Part shown: one piece after another, positions 9,867 through 21,015 of the stretch
Layout of the letters: each line of letters begins with the position of its first letter
How positions within the stretch are numbered: the stretch's first letter is position 1
Assembly: GCA_025529335.1 (NCBI GenBank)
Contig: JAMYHX010000118.1
Coordinates: 1 to 64,000 of the forward strand
Source: Rhizopus sp. PT2906
Taxonomy: Eukaryota > Mucoromycota > Mucoromycetes > Mucorales > Rhizopodaceae
Reading direction: 5' to 3'
DNA: 64,000 bases
Program-made: the position numbers and the translations under genes
The notes under the pieces: generated by a model
Seen by the model: only the letters and a program-made list of their open reading frames with translations
Databases searched by the model: none
What the model was told of the DNA's origin: nothing

Positions 9867-12176
9867 TTATTTCTTCTTTTTGCTTTCATTCTCTTCCTTT
9901 TGCAGCCTTCTTTCCTCTGCTTCTTCTTCCATTGCTTGCAATCTTCTTCTCTTTCTTCTGCTCATACCTTCATATTTATCCTTCTTTGTCTTCTTTTCTG
10001 CCTTTTCTTGCTTTGGCTCTGTGGCTTGATGCTTTGCCTTTTTCTTGTCTTTTTCTGATTGGAACCAAGTTCTAGCAGGTCGTGACATGATCTCATCTTG
10101 ATGTTTTATCAAGTTTTCGCTTCGTTTGAGTTGCATCTCTGCATTTCTAATTGCTTTTTCTTCCTTTTCTTCCTCTAAAACTTCCTTGATCTTTTTCTGT
10201 AACTTTTCAATCTTTAGCTTGAATTTCTGAACTAATTCAGCAGGAACAACACGGTTCTTGACCTGTGATCCTACAGTTGATTTTATGGCCATCTTTAACA
10301 TTTTTCTGTCTGCTTCTCCCACTAAAGTGACGGATCTGGAAGACTATCAGTATGTATCTTACAACACATCAATAAACACTTACCGTCCGTTTCGACCAGC
10401 TCTTGCCGTACGACCCACACGATGAAGGTATTGTGCGAATTGAGTTGGCATATTGTAATTGATGACTGTCTCAATTCCCTTGATATCCAAACCTCTAGCA
10501 GCTAAATCTGTGGCTAATAAGTAGTCTACTTCATTATCTCTGAATCTTTCTAATGCTTCCAATCGCTGCTCTTGCGTCAGGTTACCATGGAGTTCAGCCG
10601 CGTTCAGTCCCATGAGTCCAAACAAAATCTTCATTTGATGTGCTGCAGCCTTGGATCGGAAGAAGATGATAACTTTGGTCTTGAACGTCTTTTTACATAA
10701 TGCAAGAAGTACAGCTGAACGATCTGCTTCACGTGCTTGACGGATACGAATAAATTCTTGCACAAGACGAGATGCAGCTTGATTGCTGGAATTCACAAAC
10801 AGACGAATAGGGTTATGTAAAGACATGCGGATCAGTTGATCGACATTATCTGTCATTGTAGCAGAGAAAAGCATGGTTTGTCTAGATTGAGGACATGACT
10901 TGATAATTTCTCCTAATTCATCCGCAAAACCGTCTTCCAACATACTAATCAAATGTTGAGTTGTCTACAGTTGACCTATACACACGATAACTTACCGATC
11001 AGCTTCGTCCATAACCAAGATTTCACAAGCATCCAAGTGGAATCCAGAGGTGTTGCGTACATGATCGATTAAACGACCTGGTGTGGCAACGACAACATCT
11101 GGCTTCAATTTCAACTCTTGTTCTTGTGTCTTTAAACTCAATCCACCCACACACAAACAGAAAGAGATATCAGTGTAGGCAGCCAGCTTGACAGCAGCGT
11201 CATGGACCTGTGCAGCCAATTCACGAGTAGGACAGAGAATGAGCACACGTGTAGATGGCGTCTGACGAGGTCTGTATAGTAAACGTTCCAGGATGGGGAT
11301 GATGAAGGCTGCAGTTTTACCTGAACCCGTCTCAGCACCACCACAGATATCTTTGCCCATAAGAGCAAGAGGAATGGTCTGTGACTGGATCTTGGTAGGT
11401 TTGATAAAGCCAAGGTTACTGATACCCTTCAAGATGGGTCGAGAAAGATTCATGGAAGTAAAAGAGACATGATCTTGTCTATCGACCTCACTTTCATCAG
11501 CAAAGTATTCTTTTTTACGCTGTTTACAATAAGTTAATATTGCGTTCAATCTAGACTATTCAAATGTACCTGAATCTCTGCCTCATCTTCCTTTTCTTCT
11601 TCATCACTGCCCATTTCAATCTCATCACCGCTCTCGTCATCATCATCTTCTTCGGAACTCTCTTCTTCTTCTTCAGAACTTTCTTCTTCAGAATCAGAGG
11701 GTACTTGTTCAGTATCTTTGGCTTCCAAGGTATCATCGTTTTCTTCTTCACTTGCGACAAGTTCATCTTTTTCTTTCTCTGTTACTTTTTTAGTCTTTTT
11801 CTTACTTTCTTGTTTCTTTCTGGCAATAATATCATCAATCGTCACTCTGTCAATATCGTTCTATTTAAAGAGATGAGTTTCTGTTTGTTCCATTATATAT
11901 ATACTATTGTACCTGTTTTGGCTTGAGCATTCCCTTTGCAGTTGTAAAGTCCCAGCCACCTCTGAGCCCTTTTGCACCTCCACCGTCCATGGCAAAGGTG
12001 AATTCGTTGTTGAATTCCTCTTGATCTTCTTCAGGTGCCTTTCTCTTTTTATTATCCTTCTTATTTTTACTCTTCTTTTCTTCAACTTTTTCTTCAATAA
12101 CTTCTTCTTCAATAATTTCTTCATTAACAACGACATTATCGTCGTCGTCTATTGTCATTACAAAATCATCGCTCAT
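9867..12176 (-). CDS. DRS1: DEAD-box ATP-dependent RNA helicase DRS1 (DDX27)
   Basis: Five exons (11913-12176, 11570-11860, 10996-11519, 10384-10944, 9867-10335), all phase-consistent, give 702 residues, close to yeast Drs1. Residues 1-185 are acidic and lysine-rich. The helicase core shows SFTSMNLSRPILKGI (Q-motif region), AETGSGKT (motif I), PTRELAAQ (Ia), TPGR (Ib), DEAD (II), SAT (III), ARGLDI (V) and HRVGRTARAGR (VI). The C-terminus is a basic coiled coil (KKKAKHQATEPK). The combination of an acidic N-terminus and NLSRPIL just before the core is typical of DRS1, a nucleolar helicase needed for 60S ribosome assembly. It is divergent from pyridoxal kinase with 242 bp between start codons. 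Frames on the other strand are shadows of its acidic repeats. Confidence 0.93.
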
Positions 12177-12418
12177 TTCTATTTTTCTTTCTCTGATTCT
12201 AGATCTGTCAAAGGGAAACACTTTTTTTTTCTTTTTCTATTAATTTTCTAAAATACAGGTCACATAGCAGTCCAAGTCCTTTGTGTAACACAAAGCATTG
12301 CACTCACAATAAACGAGAGCTATTTATGGGCGCACATCACTGATAAGAGAGAGAGACGGAGTACAAAAAGACAATCTGTTACAGCCTTTTTTTTTTCTAC
12401 TGTTTTCTCATTCTTGTC
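12177..12418. promoter_or_regulatory. Shared promoter region of DRS1 and pyridoxal kinase
   Basis: 242 bp separate two divergent start codons. Pyrimidine-rich runs lie on the coding side of both genes (12221-12238 and 12388-12418). GAGAGAGAGACGG occurs near 12346. No specific factor site can be named. Confidence 0.45.
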
Positions 12419-13695
12419 ATGTCATTCACTGAATATCCATTTGAACCAAGGAAGAGAGTACTAAGCATACAGTCTCACACGGTAAAAATAGTATCAAAGT
12501 CGCCTTCTATGACTCATATATGTCGTTATAGGTTTCTGGTTATTGTGGTAAAACATACAATCCAACTAAAGTACAACTTTAACCCTATTCTAGGAAATAA
12601 AGCTGCAGTGTTTCCACTTCAAACGCTTGGATATGATGTAGACATACTCAACACGGTTCAGTTTTCTAACCATACCGGGTATCCCTCATGGACAGGCAAA
12701 AAGTTTACTGCAGAAGACGTGCAGGAATTATTTGACGGGTTAGAAAAGAATGAATTGACGGATGAATACACGCATGTGCTGACAGGTATTTTGTGTCATA
12801 TAAAAAAAGAAGTAATACTCATATGCCAACAGGTTACATTGGTAACTATGCTATTTTGGAAAAGATTGAATTTATGGTTCAAAAGCTGAAATCAAAGAAT
12901 CCAAGCTTAATATATGGTAAATATATATATATATATATATATAAAGAATTACTCATAGTAATATATATGTATATAGTCTGTGATACTGTCATGGGTGATG
13001 GAGGTGCGCTTTATGTTGCTCCTGAAATAGTTCCTTTGTATAGAGATATCCTTCGTATTGCCGATTTTATAACACCTAATCAATTTGAAGCAGAGTAAGA
13101 AGAGAGAAAGAAAGAGAAAGAAAATGCTTAGATAACCTGGTATGTCTCCTTTTCTTTCTCTTGTAGACTATTATCAGAAATGAAGATTACCAGTTTAAAA
13201 GATGCGTGTCAAGTGGCAAAGAAGCTTCATTCTCTTGGTCCACGTAATGTGATCATCACCACACTTTCATTACCTCTCAAAGACGTCCCAAAAGAAGCCC
13301 ATCTTGAGAGTAGTACAGATGAGTCACTCTATTGTTTTACGAGTCAAGTGACATCAGACGGAGACATGGAACAACACTTGATCTCATTCCCTACTTACGA
13401 AGGATATTTTACAGGCACAGGAGATCTATTTTCATCATTGATTGTTGCTAGATGCATAGAAAATACATTGATTGATGTAGCTTATAAAGCTGTTTGTAGT
13501 GTGAATGCAATCACAAGAAATACATTTATTTATCAGCAATACTATCGAGAAAAGTGGGAAAAGGAAGCTAAACCAAGCAAAGCAAAAGTAGTACATAAGC
13601 ATGAACTATTATTAATTCAAGGCAAAAAGTTTATCGAAGATCCAGAGCTTGGAAGCAAAGGTAGAATAAAATTCATAAAGATTGATCAACAATAA
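12419..13695 (+). CDS. Pyridoxal kinase (vitamin B6 salvage)
   Basis: Six exons (12419-12481, 12532-12547, 12594-12785, 12833-12916, 12977-13094, 13167-13695) join in phase to a 333-residue protein. Matches to the PdxK family run through it: RVLSIQSHTVSGYCGNKAA, TVQFSNHTGYPSW, VLTGYIGNYAIL, YVCDTVMGDGGALYV (the phosphate/ATP region), FITPNQFEAELLS, and GTGDLFSSLIVA, which includes the catalytic GTGD aspartate. It phosphorylates pyridoxal, pyridoxine and pyridoxamine in the cytosol to supply PLP. Exon 2 is only 16 nt long and encodes the SGYCG turn that contacts substrate, so skipping it would destroy the protein. A (TA)11 tract lies in intron 4. Confidence 0.93.
12921..12942. repeat. (TA)n microsatellite in a pyridoxal kinase intron
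   Basis: Eleven TA units just downstream of the donor of intron 4. It probably tolerates length variation because it is intronic. Confidence 0.8.
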
Positions 13696-13802
13696 AGGAA
13701 GGGATCTTTTCCCTAGGAAGCGATGTTAGTTCTTTTTTTTTTTTTTGGATTACCTCAATGTCTTTGGTCTATTTTCTTTCTTCCTTTTATAAACAAAACA
13801 AA

Positions 13803-14853
13803 ATGGGTGAAGAATCAAATATACAGGCTGCAAACTATATATTGGAGTCAATCATTAGAGATTTAGGATTAAAAGATAACCACTTTTTACCACATCAAAC
13901 ATATCAAGAAGTCATTGCCTTACTACCCAATCATATATCTGCTGTGGATGATACCGTTCCTAGACCTCCTTTACCTTTACGTAAATCAAATTCAAACACT
14001 ACTACACATCAATTGACTCCTCCACAACCAAGAGATGTGAGCAGTGGTCTCAAGTTGCCTGTCAGACGTACAAATGATTGGTCACCTCAGCCTATAGCCA
14101 TGCCTTTACCTGTTGTTAATGCTAGACAACCTGAACCTGAAAAGATTCATACAACTCCTCCTCCTCCTGCTTATGCAGAACAGAACAATAGCAATGTGAT
14201 TGCTACTGCTGAAGCATTATATGATTACCATGGGGATGACCCTACTACTGATTTATCATTCAAACAAGGAGACATTATTGAGGTCATCGAATATGGTAAG
14301 ATAATGCTGAATACATAGAACAACATGTATGGATCTTACAATGATTTATATTAGTGAACGATGACTGGTGGAAAGGAACAACTCATGGTAAGACTGGTAT
14401 ATTCTCAAAACCATGTCAAGAAATTACCGTAAGTGTTTTATTTTTTAACAAGGGCGGCTGGCTCATGTTTTGTAAATAGACCTCCTGTTAAAGCAAAACG
14501 TCCTTGGACACCCCAGCCTCCTGCTAAACCTTCAAATGATTATCTCTATAACAATAATGCACTTGCCAATAATAATTATAATAATAACGCCCCCTCATAT
14601 CCTGCCACCCCAGGTGTACCCTATACCTATCCACCTCCTCCCACCACTATATATCAGCCATCTCCACCAGCACAATCTTATGGTCCACCAGTTGTTGTAG
14701 TCGCACATGAAGAAGAGAAAGAAAAATGCTGCCACTTGGGGCTTTGGTGCCACACGTATGTCCTTTTGCCATTTTTATATAAATTGTATAGCTAATATTT
14801 CTATTTTAGTTGGCAGCAAGGCCGCAGTTGCAATCTTTTGTTGGCCTTTTTGA
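13803..14853 (+). CDS. SH3-domain protein of the LSB1/PIN3 type, with an apparent C-terminal frameshift
   Basis: Exon 1 (13803-14295) and exon 2 (14355-14428) encode an N-terminal helix, a proline-rich linker and an SH3 domain (EALYDYHGDDPTTDLSF, DIIEVIEYVNDDWWKG, GKTGIFSKP). In yeast Lsb1/Pin3 such domains bind proline-rich Las17/WASP. The downstream exon is Pro/Tyr/Asn-rich (YTYPPPPTTIYQPSPP). The best intron between them ends at CCCCAG 14516. After VVVVAHEEEKEK the expected glycine-rich tail (NAATWGFGAT, then GSKAAVAIF after the last intron) lies in the neighbouring frame. The switch occurs at the A-run of GAAAGAAAAATGC near 14720-14731. Read as given, the protein instead ends in an unrelated Cys/Trp-rich tail at 14858. 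This could be a sequencing indel or a real truncation. Confidence 0.7.
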
Positions 14854-14952
14854 AATAAAAAGAATTTACTCGACAAATCAACTTGATCTGTGTGATTGAG
14901 TGCACCTACAAGACAAGCTATTTCTCTCTTGTTTAAGCAGCATTTTTATTTT

Positions 14953-16980
14953 CTATTTGTGTGTAAAAGGAATTTCCTTTTTTTCCTCCTCTTCTCGGAC
15001 ATCTGGTGTCTGAGATATATTCTCCTTTCGTTGGACAGTGTACGTACTATCAAGGGCAGCATCTGGTGTCACTCGGACTTGACTTACGAGTGACTCTGGT
15101 GCGAGATACTTATGCATTGGTGGTGTTTTTAATTCGAAATATTGATTTTCAATCTTATCCCAATCCACATTATCGCCTTCTTTCAATACCGTGTCTTCAC
15201 CGTCTTCCGGCTTCGAATTTTGAGCTCTTTTTCGATAAATTATAAAGATGGTTGCACCTATCGCGATAGCCTACAGTTTTTTTTAAAAAAAAATAGATTT
15301 TTTGAATCATGATATTTACTTACGCCAATGATGACACCAATTGCAATACCAGCTTTTGCCCCAGGGGACAGAGAGGAAGATCGTGAAGGGATTGTATCAT
15401 TCAGAGTGTCTGTGCTATTTGTCGTGCCTGTGACATTTGATGCACTGATAGAACTAGGCACACTAGTAGGGTTCGTCGTCGCATGAGTATAAGGATAACT
15501 TGATGCTAGATATATATTTGATACATCGGTTACATCTATTGCAAGAATGTTTATCGCTAGACCCTCGACAACCTCACCAGATAATATAAAGAGGGTGTTG
15601 TTTACAAGCACAGCTATAGTAAAACAAAGTTTATCAACAGGAATCACACATAACAAAGTGTACCTGAATGTCCAAATCGCGGTAAAGATAAAGCGCTATT
15701 CAGTCGAACTTGTACCCATGTATTTGTCTGAAGGTCGAGCGTAAAAAGGTAATCGGAAACAACTGGTTTGAAACAAAAGACGTCAGTAACTTTTTCAGGG
15801 TTGGATAAACATATACCTCTGTTTGTAGAATCTGCTCCTCCAAATAAGATAATATGCTGAGAATTAGGAGCTGAAGACTAGTTAAATCAGAACACATCAA
15901 ATAAAAAAGGAATACTAACCCATTGTGCTAGTATGATATACTCTGCCTGAAGGGAAATTGCCGTTTAGTACAGTGTAGTTACGAGTATTCCAATCTCCAT
16001 TTGCTGTATTAAACGTGTATCCCCATGATATTTGGGAAATAGACGGCTCTGTAGTACCAATTATTTCACCACCAAGGTAATATATAATGCCTGACCTAGG
16101 ATCAAGGGTTGCTGTATGAAAGATTGGAATCGCACTAGGTACATTGTTTTGAGGAATAAAATAACTCCAGGTCTGTTTTAATGTTGATAAGCATCCTCTT
16201 TACAAAACGTTTCCAAAATTACCTTGGATGTCGTATTGAAAACAGTTAGATTTGCAAATCCTGGAGGTCCTGTGACCTTGGGTACTGAATCCGTCTTAGA
16301 AAAAAAAAAGCTAAGCATCATCTTGAGTCAGGAATGCTGATACAAAATCAATATAGTTTCATACCCTGTTGTGCCGCCAAAGAAACCAATAGTATCCATA
16401 GTAACTGAAGGTATATTTGTAGCAGTTCCTCCCCAACTATAATTGATTAACAAACAATTTCATCTCGATAACTTATGCTTACATTTTTTTACCGTTCGAT
16501 GGAATATAAGGTGTCAGTCTTTGCCAAGTTTTTTGAGATACATCAAATAGAATCGTGTCGTTGAACATGCCTTGATCAATACCGCCCTGAAGAATAATTT
16601 GATAGCCGTTTGGTAATGTTGCAATTTGACAGAACCCTCTTATCTCAGCTTCAAAAGCATTAGTAGAAAGTACATATTGCCAATTGTTTGATAAGATATC
16701 AAGTGGTATAGGGATATTGGACCCCAAGTCTAATGTATATATAGTTGAACCAATAACCCAAGCATTTGGTCGCAATACCGCAGTGCCTCCAAAACAACGT
16801 ATACTTTTATCATTTCCATAATGAATATATCCACAGCCTGAAGTATAAAAGATTTATTATGCAGTTGGTATCCATGCTGCATCACTTACTAGGATATAAA
16901 CGATTAAAATAACGCGCAGTGGCCAAATGTATAAAAAAGCCAAGCATTGTACAAGTGATTAATATCCCAGGTATTCGCAT
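14953..16980 (-). CDS. Kelch-repeat cell-surface protein with signal peptide and one transmembrane helix
   Basis: A multi-exon minus-strand gene. The start (16980) gives MRIPGILITCTMLGFFIHL, a signal peptide. It is followed by kelch/galactose-oxidase-type blades: IRCFGGTAVL, IILQGGIDQGMFNDTILFD, IIYYLGGEI, HIILFGGADSTN and LFILSGEV, each with the repeated hydrophobic-GG pattern. A Ser/Thr-rich stalk with many N-glycosylation sequons (NVTG, NDT) follows. Then comes a transmembrane helix (AKAGIAIGVIIG joined across an intron to AIAIGATIFIIYRKRAQ) and a charged cytoplasmic tail ending at 14953. Extracellular propeller plus anchor is a common, functionally undefined family in Mucorales. The stop lies 95-100 bp from the convergent SH3 gene. 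Confidence 0.8.
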
Positions 16981-18149
16981 TTTTACAGAAAAAATAGGAT
17001 GATTAAGATCACTTTATACCTTCTATTTATTAAAGTGTGACAAAGGCTATACTATGTTGCTCATTTTAGAATGCAAACAGGTACCACAGTCAAAGAAGTA
17101 AGATCTAAGAACAAAAATTTTAATCACGAAGCTTTTAGCTCATAATTCTATCCTTTCAGATGATACTAGTGCATACACTTGGTTTATAGTCATACAATAT
17201 TTTTTTGGATTAAAGTGTGGACTTTATGCCATAAAATAAGGAAAATAAAGAAAAGTTGGCTATATCATAATCTGCATGTGACTGATTTACAGTCTTCTAG
17301 GTTCAAATGAAACGTTTGTAATGTTTTTAAAAGATAAATGTTGAGTATTTTTTGTAGATGTATTGTAAAATGCAGAATTAGATAAAGGCAGTTTCTTTAT
17401 AGACAAAGAGATTATTTTCGTAGAAGCTTGATTTTACATAAACATTGGAGCAGAGCTCAAAGATCGTTTAAATAGAACGTCCATAGTTACTACCCAAAAT
17501 GAGAAAACTACGTGTTTAATATGGACTTCGAAGCAAAACTGACGAAAGGAGAGATAACATGATTTGGGATTGATAGAGTAAGATATCTTTGGGATAAAAA
17601 CCAATCCATAACAGATTTACGGCTAATGGTTTAAAAAGATTCATTTTACTATTCGTGTAGCCATGAGCAAGATATCAAATTTCATAAAACGCGTCCGACT
17701 AAGAGTGTTGTCAACACTATATTGCTGCCCATCTTGTAAAACCAATATAGCAGTGTAGATTTACCCTTTTCCCCTTGATCTTCCTCTTCATTGCCATTAA
17801 CCACAATGCCTTCAAAAGGAAACAGACAATACTTTAAAATTGAAAACAAGCGTTCTTTAATAAAAAACGATAAAGGGTGTTATATTTTCTGCGTATACAA
17901 CATACATAATTTACAATTGTATTGTGTATTTTATAATTGAAATTCCTGTCTGAAATGACTGTAATGAGCAAGGACACTTATTAAAAACTAGCATCAAGTG
18001 TCGTCTATTTGTTTCAGGTACGTATGCATGTATACATCAAGTTTATATGGAATAAAACTAATTCCATACAATGTGACAAAAGGAAAAAGAAAACGAAAAG
18101 GTCCTACATAGGATGATTATGAAACAAAACAGGACAGACGGAATGGGAA
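16981..18149. other. Intergenic, no gene seen
   Basis: About 1.2 kb of AT-rich DNA with stops in all frames. I found no conserved protein fragment and no tRNA- or rRNA-like segment. It borders the Fanzor fragment and may be old decayed sequence. Confidence 0.4.
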
Positions 18150-18810
18150 AAAATACGCTTAATGCCTGCAGCAAGTGCCTCTGCCGCAAGTGAAGCCTCC
18201 ATTGCTCTGTGTGTTTGTGGCATACCTCATGATTCTAACTCAAAGTCACCACTATGTCCATTGCACAAAAAGACGCTTTCAGAACCCTTGCAAGAGAAAT
18301 TTTGGGGGAAATGGCGAGCGATTTACACGAAAAGTACATTTGAAGTCTGTTTTGCGACTAGACTTCGAACATAAGTTCACCTTAAAGGTTGAACAACTTT
18401 GCGACTTCATTAGAAACGCTCTTGTTCAGGTACAAGTTTTCGTCAATACGTACATTGTTACGCATCAAGCTATCTAAAAATATTACAGGGCAAAATTTTT
18501 GGTATTCCATATCCCAACTTGTCATGGGAATAAAGGTTACGAACAAAAAAGATAGAATCCTTGCCGCCTTGGACTATTTTCAACAAAGCCATCTTTCTAT
18601 TGTTTACTCACAAGGGGTATGGTGACCCTTTATCTGCTGAATGTGTTACAGTTGCTACTACATATCTTAACCACATAGTTGAAAATTTCAGGCGAAGGTT
18701 GATTTATTTTCTTTTTATAAGACTAAAAGCAACATATGAAGTAAGTTGTATTCCATGTGTACTGAAAAAAATAGACTTTCTAACTCTTTATCTAATAATA
18801 TGGGACTTAT
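18150..18810 (+). pseudogene. N-terminal fragment of a Fanzor/TnpB-like (RuvC family) gene
   Basis: Pieces of one protein lie in shifting frames. A Cys motif (CVCGIPHDSNSKSPLCPLHKK) sits at about 18200-18275. Then comes ERFTRKVHLKSVLR, KVEQLCDFIRNALVQVQVFVN at about 18385-18450, QNFWYSISQLV at 18491-18523, and ECVTVATTYLNHIVENFRRR at about 18638-18697. The middle blocks match the relic at the right end of the window (KIKAISGFIREVILKAQLFVN and QNFWYTISRIV) in order and spacing. Frameshifts near the G-run at about 18303-18308 and near 18475 break it. No RuvC or zinc-ribbon part follows, so only the N-terminal half remains. Assignment to Fanzor rests on this match, because the right-hand copy still has the diagnostic C-terminus. 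Confidence 0.6.
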
Positions 18811-18961
18811 AGTAGCTCTTCAAGCCGCTGTGCTTTATTTGAAAGAATAATGAAAACGTCACGTGCTCATAAATTGGCTTAAATCAATATCTTTAAACCC
18901 ACAGTGACGCATAAGCCTTGTCTCTCTCTTGCGAATTTTTTTTTTTGTTTTTTTGTTTAAA

Positions 18962-19756
18962 ATGAGTAGTCAACAGTTACCTTTGACAGTCCAAGACGAT
19001 ATTCAAGTAAAGACAAGACAACCAAAGGAAAGAATATCAACATATTTTAACCCACGTCGGATAAGGCTTTGGATACTTTTGGCGTGTGTATTTATGTCAA
19101 CTGTAGCATTGATGAAATATAGTGGAACCTATCAGCACATAATTACGGAGGATGAAGTTATTTTAAGCAAAAAACTAAGTTTAAAAGAGGAAATTATTCA
19201 TGATATCAACAGTCATCCTTTGATTGTCTATTCAAAGACGTATTGCCCGTAAGTAGGAAAGGACGTTATGGTTGGTGTTATTAATAGATAATAGATATTC
19301 ACAAAAGGCAAAGAAGATCCTAAAAGAATACAAATTGAAACCATTCAAGATTGTCGAAGTTGATTTACGAGGTATAAATATAGATAGAGTGTGAGGAAAA
19401 GAGAGAGAGAGAGAAAGAGGGAGAGGTCTTTGAAAATGATGAGCCACAGTGATCGCTACCATTTCTACACGGATCGATTTCTCGTGTCATGATCGACCAC
19501 GTATGCCATTCTAAATATAAAGACCTTTTTCTTTTTTTTCTTTCCCTTCTAAAGATGATAAATAGACTCTAAATATTTATCCATTATAGATGATGACTAT
19601 GAGATCAAAATGGCGCTAAAAGATATCTCAGACAGAGAAACGTTTCCAAACATATTTATTAACGGACAAACGCTGGGGGGAAGTGATAATTTAGAAGAAC
19701 TGCATAACCGCGGGGAATTAGAACGCATTTTAGCAGATAACCATTTGTTGATTTGA
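18962..19756 (+). CDS. Membrane-anchored glutaredoxin of the GRX6/GRX7 type
   Basis: Three exons: 18962-19248, 19295-19371 and 19590-19756. Residues about 36-55 (RLWILLACVFMSTVALMKY) form a signal-anchor helix. The glutaredoxin domain has the active site YSKTYCPYSQKAK (CPYS, a single functional cysteine plus serine), then DVD-like substrate contacts in VEVDLRDDDYEIK and FPNIFINGQTLGGSDNLEEL (the TxP/GG glutathione-binding segment, here with TFP). Yeast Grx7 has the same CPYS site and N-terminal anchor and works in the early secretory pathway, which suggests the same place here. Intron 2 carries a GA-repeat (about 19401-19423). The start is the first ATG after a polyT tract. Confidence 0.88.
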
Positions 19757-19875
19757 TGTGTCTGGATTAATAATATAATAAAGATGGTCTAGTCTTTATT
19801 TTATTTTTCCGATTTATATATAAAGACCCCTTCAGCACCTTTTCTTTAAGTTTTGCACCCTTTCTTATCTCTTTC

Positions 19876-20996
19876 ATGTGGCCATTAACGAAACCTAATA
19901 ATATTGAAATCGAACTATTAGAATCTGTTGTTTATATTGGTCCTCATACCAGAACAAATCCTATTGTTCGTGGTGTTGTCCGCGTATCGAACAACCGAAC
20001 ATCACATATTCATATCTTGAATATTCTATTTGTATGCGACATAAAGACAAAATATTGTTACAGTAAGTTTATTTGTTGCCTTGTGTGTGTGTGTTGATCA
20101 CTAAGTATATAATAGATAATAAATTTTCATGCGACAAAAAGTCTATCACAGGCGATCGTTTGACTCTTTACTGTTCGCACCGGAAGCCTTTAGTCGTCAA
20201 TTCAGATTCAGCAAGACAACTTTCATTTGAAATGCTACTACCATCCGAGATACCGGAAACAATCAATTGTCCGCAGATTCACGTTAACCATCATGTCATC
20301 CTCGATGTTGAGTATTATTATGATCAAAGAAAGCTGTACCAACAGATAAGGAAGCCAGTAATCATTGCCCGTTTACCCGACTGTCGAATGCTGACAGGTG
20401 AGAACTTGCTCGAGATGATCGATAGCCGCAAGAATGAGTCCTCCTGGTGCCAATACCGTATCACAATAAAAAAAAAGGCTGCGCCTCTCGGGTCTCTTCT
20501 GCCTATCCAATTTGAAATTGCTCCTCTCATACCGGGTGTTAAACTAAAAGAGATTTATGTTCAGCTCATGGAACGCCGTACAGTCGTGCCTGATGTTGAT
20601 CGGGTAGAACGAACAACACAGTCCTGTTTCTTTATTTACCCTGCCAAGAATTCACCTTTTCAACTACCTACGAATATACTCGAGTCTCCTTGGGAGGCAA
20701 CAGTAGAGTATCAGCTACCTTCCAAAATGGCCCATTCGACAGAGACATACCAAAACTTTTTTGTAAATCATCTTTTATTGGTATCTCTTGTCTTTCAAGT
20801 GCCCGAAAGTGAAAATTCAACCAAGCACACGACAAAATCGATTTCCTTTTCTTCTAGTATCGATCTTTTACATAAACATACGGCAAATGTAACAAGACTG
20901 CCTACCTATCACTCTCTTGTTTCAGCAGATGAAACAGTACATAGACATACTATTAACTTAGACCAACCTCCTCCTGATTATAATGCCGTTATATAA
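19876..20996 (+). CDS. Arrestin-domain protein with a C-terminal PPxY motif
   Basis: Two exons (19876-20062 and 20116-20996) give 355 residues. The N-terminal half shows arrestin strands (IEIELLESVVYIGPHTRTNP with IVRGVVRVSNN). The C-terminal half has SLLPIQFEIAPLIPGVKLKE, the second arrestin lobe. The protein ends PPPDYNAVI, so a PPxY motif lies six residues from the end. Such motifs recruit NEDD4/Rsp5-type ubiquitin ligases. Fungal alpha-arrestins use this to direct ubiquitination and endocytosis of plasma-membrane transporters. A GT-repeat (about 20083-20094) is intronic. The stop lies only 19 bp from the convergent FANCL stop. Confidence 0.82.
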
Positions 20997-21015
20997 TGGC
21001 TTTAATCGTAATTTT

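Noticed and set aside
11560..12251. Long plus-strand and alternate minus-strand frames rich in Phe/Ile or Lys over the DRS1 N-terminus
   Set aside because: Shadows of the acidic Glu/Asp/Lys repeats of DRS1; no independent motif.
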